23,292 nt of DNA from Clostridiales bacterium (GTDB lineage: Bacteria; Bacillota; Clostridia; Christensenellales; Aristaeellaceae). A program made the translations under genes and the position numbers. Below, piece after piece: positions 1 to 7,020 of this stretch. The notes beneath the pieces are model-generated. The model did no database searches, was not told where the DNA came from, and was given only the letters and a program-made list of their open reading frames with translations. The DNA lies in contig SFHK01000065.1 in NCBI GenBank assembly GCA_004556395.1, positions 1-23,292 of the forward strand, written 5' to 3'. Every line of letters starts with the position of its first letter. The first letter of the stretch is position 1.

Positions 1-369
1 ACGCTGAGCGGACGTTCGGGGTCGATCAGCGTCTACACGCCTGCCACGCTCACAGCGCCGCGTACAGGAGATTCCGCAGGCGCGGATGGACGTAGGGTTT
101 CGCAGCGGTTGAGCATGTGCCCGGCAAAGTACACGCTGAGCGGACGTTCGGGGTCTATCAATGTATACGCGCCCGCCACGCCGCCCCAGCCGAACTCGCC
201 CAGCGGCGCGGCTTACCAGAGCATACACGCCCGTCACGCTCACAGTGCCGCGTACAGGAGATTCCTCAGGCGCGGATGGACGTAGGGTTCGCAGCGGGTG
301 AGCATGTGCCCGGCAAAGTACACGCTGAGCGGACGTTCGGGTCGATCAGCGCGTACTCTCCCGTTGCGT
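1..369 (-). repeat. Tandem degenerate copies of the serine hydrolase 3' end
   Basis: The segment downstream of the serine hydrolase stop repeats that gene's own last 60-170 bp. The landmark CGTACAGGAGATTCC occurs at 61, 251 and 381, the last being the gene itself, giving units of about 190 and 130 bp; a fourth partial unit runs off the window edge. The unit 61-250 also carries the stretch matching about 475-555 of the gene (GAAGAYTLID region), with a deletion inside. Each copy still reads LYAAL-stop on the minus strand but with different synonymous bases and TGA instead of TAA, while single-base indels (an extra T near 100, a lost G near 340) break the frame further in. They are therefore gene fragments, not coding sequence. 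No other gene is seen here. Confidence 0.85.
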
Positions 370-1500
370 TTACAGCGCGGCGTACAGGAGATTCCTCAGG
401 CGCGGATGGACGTAGGGTTCGCAGCTGTTGAGCATGTGCTCGGCGAAGTAGACGCTGAGCTGGCGCTCAGGGTCGATCAATGTATACGCGCCCGCCGCGC
501 CGCCCCAGCCGAATTCGCCTGCGGGCGACAGCGCGCCGCCGGCGGCGCGGCTTACCAGCGTGCGCACGCCCAGACCGTAGCCGTAGCCGACCATCTGCGG
601 CCAGTTGAAGTCCGTCATCTGCGCGGGCGTAAGGTGGTTTTCGCGCATCAGCTCGATGGCCGCGGGCGACAGGATGCGTTCGCCGGTCAGACCCACGCCG
701 CCGCACGCCAGCGCGTCGGAGAAGCGGATGTAATCGTTCACCGTGGTCACCAGCCCCGCGCCGCCGCTGTCGTAGTCCGGGCCGAGCACATAGGCGCATT
801 CCGCGTCGATTCGCGCCACGCCGCGCTCGTCCCGGCGGTATTGCGCCGCCAGACGCTCCGCCTGCGCGGGCGTGAGGTGCAGAGAGCTCATCGTCATGCC
901 CAGCGGCTCGAACAGGTTTTTCTTCATATAGGTTTCAAACCGCATGCCGCTGATCACCTCAACCGCCGCGGCCAGCACGTCCAGACACAGGCTGTACTGC
1001 CAGTGCGCGCCGGGATCGAAGCACAGCCCGCCCGCGGCGATCGCGCGCGCGATTTCGCGCGTGGGCGCGCGGCCGTTCGCGGCGGCAACGGCACGGTTGA
1101 TTTCCGGCGTTTTCAGGTTGTAGTCCAGCCCCGCCGTCATCGTGAACAGGTCTCCCATGCGGATTTCCCGCTTCGCCGGACGCTCGCGCACGCGCCCCTG
1201 CGCGTCCGTCTCGTGTACCTTCAGGTTCCGGTATTCCGGAAGATATTCGCCGAGCGGGTCGCTCATCAGAAACGCGCCCTTCTCAAACAGCTGAAGCGCG
1301 CATACCACCGTGAGCGGCTTCGTGCAGGAATAGGCGAAATACGTCTCGTCGCGCCGCATGGGCGCCTCCGCCTCGCGGTCGCGGAACCCGGCGGAGTGCC
1401 GGAAAATGCTCCTGTGCGCCTGATACACCGTCATATCCACGCCCGGAATGCCCATCTCGGGCAGGGAATCCAAAAACCGTTTCAGCTCGGAAAAATCCAT
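370..1500 (-). CDS. Serine hydrolase, beta-lactamase/esterase family VIII fold
   Basis: The 376-residue protein belongs to the beta-lactamase superfamily (PF00144-like) that includes class C beta-lactamases, D-aminopeptidases and family VIII esterases. Seen directly: the nucleophile motif SCTK at residues 58-61 (SxxK), a Tyr-Ser-Leu at 169-171 in the position of the YxN motif, and the FGWGGAAG segment near 330-337 in the place of the KTG box, a variant usual in esterase-like members. There is no signal peptide, so it is probably cytoplasmic. The start at 1500 has GGAGG seven to eight bases upstream and a TATAAT further out. The substrate cannot be read from sequence; carboxylesterase or amide hydrolase are both possible. 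Its 3' end is iterated downstream (1-369). Confidence 0.85.
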   Translation of the reverse strand: MDFSELKRFLDSLPEMGIPGVDMTVYQAHRSIFRHSAGFRDREAEAPMRRDETYFAYSCTKPLTVVCALQLFEKGAFLMSDPLGEYLPEYRNLKVHETDAQGRVRERPAKREIRMGDLFTMTAGLDYNLKTPEINRAVAAANGRAPTREIARAIAAGGLCFDPGAHWQYSLCLDVLAAAVEVISGMRFETYMKKNLFEPLGMTMSSLHLTPAQAERLAAQYRRDERGVARIDAECAYVLGPDYDSGGAGLVTTVNDYIRFSDALACGGVGLTGERILSPAAIELMRENHLTPAQMTDFNWPQMVGYGYGLGVRTLVSRAAGGALSPAGEFGWGGAAGAYTLIDPERQLSVYFAEHMLNSCEPYVHPRLRNLLYAAL

Positions 1501-1530
1501 ACCTGCGCCTCCGTATCACATTTTGCGTTC

Positions 1531-1560
1531 ATTATAGCACAAATCCCCGTCAGCTTTCCA
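1531..1560 (-). promoter_or_regulatory. Promoter of the serine hydrolase gene
   Basis: Read on the minus strand, a perfect TATAAT (1531-1536) lies about 30 bases before the start codon, with TGGAAA 18 bases upstream (1555-1560) as a 4/6 match to the -35 box. The -35 lies over the last codons of the upstream ATPase gene, so the hydrolase can be transcribed on its own as well as by read-through. Confidence 0.55.
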
Positions 1561-2803
1561 GACTGTTTTCATTCAGCAGGAAGTCGTAAATGCCCATGAT
1601 CAGAATGCCGTCCTCGGTGTAGTGGGGCGCGGGCGCATCCTTGGTGAGGATGATGCGCTTGAAGAAGTCCCCGGTCAGCGTAAGCGAGCGCTTCTCCTGC
1701 TCCAGCTTCGCCGCGTCCGGCAGGGCGTAGGCCGATTGGATGTAGTAGCGCTTCGAGGCGAGGTTGCACACGAAATCAATTTCCAGCTGCCTGCGAACGC
1801 TGCTGCCGTTTCCGTTCGTGTCGTTCTGGGTGATCACGCCCACGTCCACGTTAAAGCCCCGAAGCTTCAGCTCGTTGAAGATGATGTTCTCCATGGCGTG
1901 GGTTTCCTCCAGCTGCCGGAAATTCAGCCGCGCGTTGCGAAGCCCCATGTCGGTGAAGTAGTATTTCACGGGCGTGTCGATGTATTTTTTTCCCTTCACG
2001 TCGTACCGCAGCGCGCTGTCGATCAGGAACGAATCGCAGAAATACTCGATATACCGCCGGATGGTGTTGCTGCTGATGTTCTTTTTCTTCACCGAGCGGA
2101 AGGTGGCCGACAGCTTCTCCGGGTTCGTAAGCGAGCCGATGGCGGAGGACAGGATGTTCAGAAGCTCCTCCAGCTCCGACCGGTTGCGGATGCTGTACCG
2201 CCCCACGATGTCCGAAATATAGGTCTCCTCAAGCAATGATTTGAGAAACGCGATTTTCTGCTCCGCCGTCGGAAAGTTCCGAATCATCGGCAGGCCGCCG
2301 TAGAGCATGTATTCGTCGAAGCCGTCCCGCTTCGAGCCGGGATAGACGGACATGAACTCCGCGAAGCTCAGCGGATACACGCGCACCTCGTCGCCGCGCC
2401 CGCGGAACTCCGTAATCACGTCCTTGGACAGAAAGCGCGCGTTGCTGCCGGTGACGTATACGTCCACGTTTTCCATGCGAATCAGCCCGTTCAGCACCGC
2501 TTCAAATTCGCCCAGCAGCTGCACCTCGTCCAGAAGCACGTAGTACATGCCGCCGTCCCGAATCTGCTCCTTCAGATAGGGATACAGCACCTCCGGGTCG
2601 CGGAAGCGCCGGTTCTCGAAGGTATCGAACGCGATGCCGACGATGTGACTCTCGTCCACGCCCTCCGAAAGCAGACTCTTCCGAAACAGCTTAAACAGCA
2701 GATACGACTTGCCGCACCGCCGCATGCCGGTCACGACCTTGATCAGGCCGTTTTGCCGCCTGTCCAGAAGCCGGTTCAAATATCGATCTCTTCGAATTTC
2801 CAT
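1550..2803 (-). CDS. AAA-family ATPase with DUF4143 (AAA_14-like)
   Basis: This 417-residue protein has the layout of the prokaryotic AAA_14/DUF4143 family. The Walker A GMRRCGKS lies at about residues 26-33, the Walker B LLDEVQ at about 90-95, and the TGSNARFLS sensor near 117. A helical/winged middle region (LEELLNILSSAIGSLTNPEKLS) follows, then a C-terminal PD-(D/E)XK-like segment (RRQLEIDFVC then YYIQSAYAL) in which the usual catalytic lysine is Gln. The family is widespread in anaerobes and its cellular role is not established. I chose the ATG at 2803 because GGAGG sits about eight bases before it; an in-frame ATG at 2851 would add 16 residues without a convincing ribosome site. A 14-bp inverted repeat lies 70 bp upstream. 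Confidence 0.9.
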   Translation of the reverse strand: MEIRRDRYLNRLLDRRQNGLIKVVTGMRRCGKSYLLFKLFRKSLLSEGVDESHIVGIAFDTFENRRFRDPEVLYPYLKEQIRDGGMYYVLLDEVQLLGEFEAVLNGLIRMENVDVYVTGSNARFLSKDVITEFRGRGDEVRVYPLSFAEFMSVYPGSKRDGFDEYMLYGGLPMIRNFPTAEQKIAFLKSLLEETYISDIVGRYSIRNRSELEELLNILSSAIGSLTNPEKLSATFRSVKKKNISSNTIRRYIEYFCDSFLIDSALRYDVKGKKYIDTPVKYYFTDMGLRNARLNFRQLEETHAMENIIFNELKLRGFNVDVGVITQNDTNGNGSSVRRQLEIDFVCNLASKRYYIQSAYALPDAAKLEQEKRSLTLTGDFFKRIILTKDAPAPHYTEDGILIMGIYDFLLNENSLES

Positions 2804-2872
2804 GCTCTTCCTCCAGCCGCCAATTTCTTCTACGGGCATATTATACCGCACCCGAAGCCGGTTTACAATGCA

Positions 2873-2916
2873 TCTATTGAAGATTTTTGCAAGTTTCCGC
2901 AGAAATCTTCAATAGA
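2873..2916. promoter_or_regulatory. 14-bp perfect inverted repeat between divergent genes
   Basis: TCTATTGAAGATTT (2873-2886) is followed after 16 bases by its exact reverse complement (2903-2916). It lies between the leftward ATPase gene and the rightward DUF4258/YgiT pair. The position suits an operator for one or both genes (YgiT/MqsA antitoxins often bind palindromes in their own promoter), but it is about 45 bp upstream of the -35 box; a hairpin in the ATPase leader is an alternative. Confidence 0.5.
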
Positions 2917-2961
2917 ATACCCTGCATCTCGCGAATCTACCGGCCAATCTTTCTGAACCTC

Positions 2962-2996
2962 TTGACAAAACGGAACATTCGTTTATATTATATAAT
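2962..2996 (+). promoter_or_regulatory. Sigma-A type promoter of the DUF4258/YgiT pair
   Basis: A consensus TTGACA at 2962-2967 is followed by an AT-rich stretch offering TATATT (spacer 16) or TATTAT (spacer 18) as the -10 element, in otherwise GC-rich DNA. A GGAGGG ribosome site and the start codon at 3034 follow. Confidence 0.75.
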
Positions 2997-3033
2997 AGAT
3001 TTGTTCTGTCCATCCATGGAGGGAGGCGTCGAT

Positions 3034-3353
3034 ATGGCCTATTCGATCGAGCAGTTTCATACGTTGAATAAGCCTGAGACGATCGTTGTAACGCACATAG
3101 CCGAAAACGATTTGCGGAGCGCGGCATTAAGCTGGCAGATGTATGCGAAGCGATAAACACGGGAACGATAATTGAGGATTACCCGAATGACTTCCCGTAC
3201 CCAAGCTGTCTTATCTTGGGAAGATCGAGGGAAATGAGCCTGCACATCTGCGCCAGCTTAAACGACGGCCTGATTTATGTGATAACCGCGCACATCCCCG
3301 ATTCTGAAAAATGGGAAGCCGATTTGAAAACGAGGAAGGAGGAAGCCAAATGA
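3034..3353 (+). pseudogene. Frameshifted DUF4258 protein (toxin-like)
   Basis: From the ATG at 3034 (ribosome site GGAGGG) the frame reads MAYSIEQFHTLNKPETIVVT and then stops at 3156. In another frame the sequence continues as HSRKRFAERGIKLADVCEAI and on to a stop at 3351-3353, matching the DUF4258 pattern (His, then Arg-x-x-x-Arg-Gly-Ile) and its C-terminal strands (TGTIIEDYP, SLHICASLNDG, YVITAHIPD). One missing base near 3093-3097 (CACAT where CACCAT would restore the frame) explains this. DUF4258 proteins are often coded before YgiT-type zinc-finger antitoxins and resemble RelE-like toxins, though activity of the family is not firmly established. The ATGA overlap with the next gene supports a former two-gene operon. 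A sequencing error would give the same picture. Confidence 0.75.
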
Positions 3354-3577
3354 AATGCATGAGGTGCGGAAGAGAAGCCTACAAAAGCACGACCTGCGAA
3401 GCGATCGAGATGGAGTTTGGCCTTCTTGTCATCAGAAACATTCCCTGCTACAAATGCAATGAATGCGACGAGGTCTTTTACACGGGCGACGTGGTGCAGA
3501 AGCTCGAGGAAATCACGGAGCGCGTAAAGCAGCTGATGCAGGAAATCACCATTATCGATTACGCCAAGGCCGCGTAG
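3350..3577 (+). CDS. YgiT/MqsA-type zinc-finger antitoxin-like protein
   Basis: The 75-residue product starts at the ATG overlapping the DUF4258 stop (ATGA) with GGAGGAAG as ribosome site. It shows CxxC at residues 3-6 (CMRC) and a second CxxC near 37-40 (CNEC), the zinc-binding pair of the YgiT N-terminal domain, followed by a helix (VVQKLEEITERVKQLMQE). It lacks the DNA-binding HTH half found in E. coli MqsA, as is usual for the short form paired with DUF4258. It remains intact although its partner is frameshifted. The neutralising role is inferred from the family and pairing. Confidence 0.8.
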   Translation: MKCMRCGREAYKSTTCEAIEMEFGLLVIRNIPCYKCNECDEVFYTGDVVQKLEEITERVKQLMQEITIIDYAKAA

Positions 3578-3600
3578 CCGAAAATCTGCACAGACAGTCG

Positions 3601-3648
3601 CAGCCCATCAAACGGCGCATCTCCTCGCCGTTCGGTGGGCTGTCTTTA
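3601..3648 (+). terminator. Rho-independent terminator after the antitoxin gene
   Basis: CAGCCCATC and AACGGCG pair with CGCCGTT and GGTGGGCTG around an eight-base loop, giving a long stem with one mismatch, followed by TCTTTATAT. It separates the toxin-antitoxin-like pair from the trpS operon. Confidence 0.8.
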
Positions 3649-3683
3649 TATGCGCTGCCCTCATGGAAAAATCGCGAGGGGGC

Positions 3684-3712
3684 TTTTCACGCGGATTCAT
3701 TGGGTGTATAAT
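3684..3712 (+). promoter_or_regulatory. Promoter of the trpS-folC-rsmH-tgt run
   Basis: A perfect TATAAT at 3707-3712 has TTTTCA (weak -35) 17 bases upstream at 3684-3689. The 45-base leader to the trpS start carries no visible leader peptide or T-box. Confidence 0.6.
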
Positions 3713-3757
3713 GAGGTATGAATTTTTTCGCCATACGGCGTTCGGGAGGAAGCACAC

Positions 3758-4774
3758 ATGGAAAATCAGACGGTCACGGCCAAAAAACGAATTTTCTCCG
3801 GCATTCAGCCCACGGGCAATCTGACGCTGGGCAATTATATCGGCGCGCTGCGCAATTTTAAATTACTTGAGGACGAATACGACTGCCTGTATTCCATCGT
3901 GGATCTGCACGCGCTGACGGTTCGGCAGAACCCGGCGGAGCTGCGCAAGGCCTGTCTGCGCACGATGGCGATTTTCCTTGCCAGCGGCCTTGACCCGGAG
4001 AAGAACATCATTTACTTCCAGAGTCAGGTTGCCGCGCACGCGGAGCTGGCGTGGATTCTGGACTGCTTCACCTACATGGGCGAACTTTCGCGCATGACGC
4101 AGTTCAAGGACAAGTCCGCCAAACACGCGGACAACATCAACTGCGGCCTGTTCGCCTATCCGGTTCTGATGGCGGCGGACATTCTTCTGTACATGACCGA
4201 CCTCGTGCCGATCGGCGCGGATCAGAAGCAGCATCTGGAAATCACCCGCGACATCGCGGAGCGCTTCAACGCGCTGTACGGCGACGTGTTCGTGATGCCG
4301 GAGGCGTACATTCCCAAGGTCGGCGCGCGCGTGATGAGCCTGCAGGAGCCCACGCGCAAGATGAGCAAGTCCGACCCCGAGGAGACCTACATCGCCATTC
4401 TGGACAAGCCCGACGTGATTCGCAGAAAACTGCGCCGCGCCGTGACCGACTCCGAGAACCGCGTGCTGTTCGACCCGGAGAACCGCCCGGGCGTGAGCAA
4501 CCTGATGAGCATCATGGGCGCGCTGACCGGCCGCGGCATGGACGACATCTCCGCCGAATACGACGGCAGGGGCTACGGCGCGTTCAAGGACGCGGTAGCC
4601 GACTGCGTGATTTCCGTGCTGGAGCCGATTCAGAACGAATACGACCGCATCAGCGCCGACAAGGCGTATCTGGAAAGCGTGATGGTCAGCGGCCGCGAGC
4701 GCGCCTCCGCCATCGCCTACCGCACGATGCTCAAGGTGCGCAAAAAGGTCGGCCTGGCCGCACTGAAGCTGTAA
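3758..4774 (+). CDS. trpS: Tryptophan-tRNA ligase
   Basis: This cytoplasmic class I aminoacyl-tRNA synthetase charges tRNA-Trp using ATP. The 338-residue length is normal for bacterial TrpRS. The HIGH-equivalent PTGNLTLGNY is at residues 18-27, the tryptophan-pocket region AYPVLMAADILLYMTDLVPIG lies in the middle, and KMSKS is at 201-205. The start at 3758 has GGGAGGAAG at the right distance. It is first of a tightly spaced run with folC 16 bases downstream, which suggests one transcript. No T-box leader was seen, so regulation by tRNA-Trp is not indicated. Confidence 0.97.
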   Translation: MENQTVTAKKRIFSGIQPTGNLTLGNYIGALRNFKLLEDEYDCLYSIVDLHALTVRQNPAELRKACLRTMAIFLASGLDPEKNIIYFQSQVAAHAELAWILDCFTYMGELSRMTQFKDKSAKHADNINCGLFAYPVLMAADILLYMTDLVPIGADQKQHLEITRDIAERFNALYGDVFVMPEAYIPKVGARVMSLQEPTRKMSKSDPEETYIAILDKPDVIRRKLRRAVTDSENRVLFDPENRPGVSNLMSIMGALTGRGMDDISAEYDGRGYGAFKDAVADCVISVLEPIQNEYDRISADKAYLESVMVSGRERASAIAYRTMLKVRKKVGLAALKL

Positions 4775-4789
4775 GGAGTCTTCATCCGC

Positions 4790-6067
4790 ATGATCGAATT
4801 TCTGACCGCCCAAGCCGCGATCGACTGGGTAAACGGCGCGCGCTGGAAGGGCGAAAAAAACGGACTTGAAAACACCCGGGCGCTGCTTCAGGCGCTCGGG
4901 CATCCCGAAACGCGCATGGGGCGCGTGATTCACGTGGCGGGCACCAACGGCAAGGGCTCCACCTGCGCCCTGATTGACGCGGGGCTGCGCGCCTGCGGCT
5001 TCCGCACGGGGCTGTTCACGTCGCCCTATCTGTGCCGCTTTCACGAGCGCATCCGCGTGGACGGTGTTCCGATTTCGGACGACGACCTGATTTCCGTGGC
5101 AAGCCGCGTGCGCGCGGCGGCGGAGAAGCTGGCGGAAGAGGGCGTGAAATGCACCACCTTCGAGCTTCTGACCGCCATGGCCTGCCTGCATTACGCCGAG
5201 CGGCGCGTGGATTTCTCCGTGATGGAGGTCGGCATGGGCGGGCGGCTGGACTCGACGAACGTACTGTCGCCGGAGGTCAGCGTCATCGCCGCCATCGGCA
5301 TGGATCACATGGCGCGGCTGGGAAACACGCCGGGCGAAATCGCCGCCGAGAAGGCAGGCATCATCAAGCCGGAAACGCCCGCGGTCGTGCTTTCGCAGGA
5401 CGCGGACGTGATGGCCGTGTTCCGCGAAAGGGCGCGCGAAATGCGCGCGCCGCTGTTTGAGACCGCGGAATATGAAATCATCGAATCCGACGCGTACGGC
5501 TGCACCTTCGCCGCGGAGCTGCCCGCGGCGGGGCTGGTTCGGCAGACGATCTCGCTGCCCGGCGCGCATCAGGCGGCGAACGCCTGTCTGGCGCTCACGG
5601 CGCTCGACCGGCTGAACCTCGATATGTCCCGCGCCGGCGAGGGCGTGTCCCGCGCGAAATGGCCGGGGCGGCTGGAATGGGTGGGCAATGTTTTAATCGA
5701 CGGCGCGCACAACCCGCAGGGCGCGCGGGCGCTGAAGACCTATGCCGAAAAACATCTGAAGGATCGCCGCGTGGTGCTGCTCACGGGCATGATGCAGGAT
5801 AAGCAGCACGCTCTTTGCGCGGACATTTTTTCCAGCTTCGCCGACGAAATCGTGACCACAAGCGTAAGCTGGCCGCGCGCGCTGGACGCGTTTAAGCTGG
5901 CGGAGGATTATCACGGCCGCGCGGTGAGCGAGGCGAGCGTGCCCGCGGCGCTTTCGCGCGCGCGGCGCATGGCGGGCGAGGACGGCGCGATTGTGGTGGC
6001 GGGCTCCATTTATCTGGCGGGCGACGTGCGCAGGCTTCTCCTGCCGGACGACGACGGAAGGATCTGA
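4790..6067 (+). CDS. folC: Folylpolyglutamate synthase / dihydrofolate synthase
   Basis: This Mur-ligase-family enzyme adds glutamate to dihydropteroate or to folates, using ATP. The 425-residue protein shows the P-loop GTNGKGS at about residues 51-57, LFTSPYLCRFHERI just after, EVGMGGRLDSTN in the central domain and the C-terminal ligase motif WPGRLEWV...LIDGAHNPQGARAL. The start is preceded by AAGGAG. It lies 16 bases after trpS and ends one base before rsmH, so it is embedded in the same transcript. Whether it has both activities or only one cannot be decided from sequence. Confidence 0.96.
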   Translation: MIEFLTAQAAIDWVNGARWKGEKNGLENTRALLQALGHPETRMGRVIHVAGTNGKGSTCALIDAGLRACGFRTGLFTSPYLCRFHERIRVDGVPISDDDLISVASRVRAAAEKLAEEGVKCTTFELLTAMACLHYAERRVDFSVMEVGMGGRLDSTNVLSPEVSVIAAIGMDHMARLGNTPGEIAAEKAGIIKPETPAVVLSQDADVMAVFRERAREMRAPLFETAEYEIIESDAYGCTFAAELPAAGLVRQTISLPGAHQAANACLALTALDRLNLDMSRAGEGVSRAKWPGRLEWVGNVLIDGAHNPQGARALKTYAEKHLKDRRVVLLTGMMQDKQHALCADIFSSFADEIVTTSVSWPRALDAFKLAEDYHGRAVSEASVPAALSRARRMAGEDGAIVVAGSIYLAGDVRRLLLPDDDGRI

Positions 6068-6068
6068 C

Positions 6069-7016
6069 ATGCAGGAATTCAAGCATAAACCGGTGCTGCT
6101 CGACGAGTGCTTAAGCGGGCTGAACATCCGCCCGGACGGCGTATACGTGGACGGCACGCTGGGCGGCGGCGGACATTCGTCCGAAATCGCGAAGCGGCTG
6201 ACCACCGGCACGCTGATCGGCATCGACCGCGACATGGACGCGATTCGCGCCGCCACGGCGCGCGTGCGCGAAGCCACCCCGCCCGGCGCGCGTTTCGAGG
6301 CGCTGCACGGCAACTTTCATGACGCGAAGGCGCTTTTGAAAAGCGTCGGCATTGAAAAAATCGACGGCGCGCTACTTGATCTGGGCGTGTCGTCCTATCA
6401 GCTGGACAACCGCGCGCGCGGCTTTTCCTATCAGGGCGACGCGCCGCTGGACATGCGCATGGACGCTTCGCAGCCGTTTTCCGCGCGCGAGCTGGTGAAT
6501 GAATGGCCGGAAAAGGACATTGCCCGCGTCATCCGCGAATACGGCGAGGAAAACTGGGCGGCGCAGATCGCGCGCGTTCTGTGCGACCGGCGAAAGCTCG
6601 CGCCCATCGAAACCACGGCGCAGCTGGTGGACGTTATCGACGCGGCCATTCCCAAAAAGGTGCGCGCCCGCGACGGCTCGCATCCCGCCCGGCGCACGTT
6701 TCAGGCGCTGCGCATCGCGGTGAACGACGAATTGAAGCCGCTGGAGCAGGCGCTGGACGATTTCGCGTCCCTGCTGAAGCCCGGCGGGCGGCTGTGCGTG
6801 ATCGCGTTCCACTCGCTGGAGGATCGCGTGGTCAAGACCACGTTCCACCGTCTGGCGCACCCCTGCACGTGCCCGCCGTCGTTCCCGGTGTGCGTGTGCG
6901 GCAAAAAGCCGACGGTTACGCTGATCACCCGCAAGCCGATTACCGCTTCCGACGGGGAGCTTGAGGAAAACCCGCGCGCGCGCAGCGCGACACTGAGAAT
7001 CGCGGAGGGCGTCTGA
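6069..7016 (+). CDS. rsmH: 16S rRNA (cytosine1402-N4)-methyltransferase
   Basis: RsmH (MraW) makes m4C1402 in helix 44 of 16S rRNA, in the P-site part of the decoding centre, using SAM. The 315-residue protein has the N-terminal FKHKPVLLDECL, the SAM-binding YVDGTLGGGGHSSEI at about residues 26-40, GIDRDMDA, LDLGVSSYQLD and the C-terminal AFHSLEDRVVKTTF. I start it at 6069, with GGAAGGA nine bases upstream; the longer frame from 5991 lies inside folC and is not credible. In many Firmicutes it heads the division cluster with ftsL and penicillin-binding genes, but here it is followed by a transglycosylase and another 16S rRNA methyltransferase. Confidence 0.97.
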   Translation: MQEFKHKPVLLDECLSGLNIRPDGVYVDGTLGGGGHSSEIAKRLTTGTLIGIDRDMDAIRAATARVREATPPGARFEALHGNFHDAKALLKSVGIEKIDGALLDLGVSSYQLDNRARGFSYQGDAPLDMRMDASQPFSARELVNEWPEKDIARVIREYGEENWAAQIARVLCDRRKLAPIETTAQLVDVIDAAIPKKVRARDGSHPARRTFQALRIAVNDELKPLEQALDDFASLLKPGGRLCVIAFHSLEDRVVKTTFHRLAHPCTCPPSFPVCVCGKKPTVTLITRKPITASDGELEENPRARSATLRIAEGV

Positions 7017-7020
7017 ACGC

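Noticed and set aside
1..380. Diversity-generating retroelement (template/variable repeat pair at a gene 3' end)
   Set aside because: No reverse transcriptase is in the window and the differences between copies include indels and are not concentrated at adenines.
298..1599. 433-residue plus-strand reading frame opposite the serine hydrolase
   Set aside because: Shadow of the hydrolase gene; no family features and no ribosome site.
3713..3757. T-box or leader-peptide attenuator before trpS
   Set aside because: The leader is only about 45 bases, with no specifier loop, T-box sequence, Trp-rich reading frame or terminator.
3863..5569. 568-residue minus-strand reading frame
   Set aside because: It is antisense to trpS and folC, which match their families throughout; it has the Arg/His/Ala-rich look of a shadow frame in GC-rich DNA.
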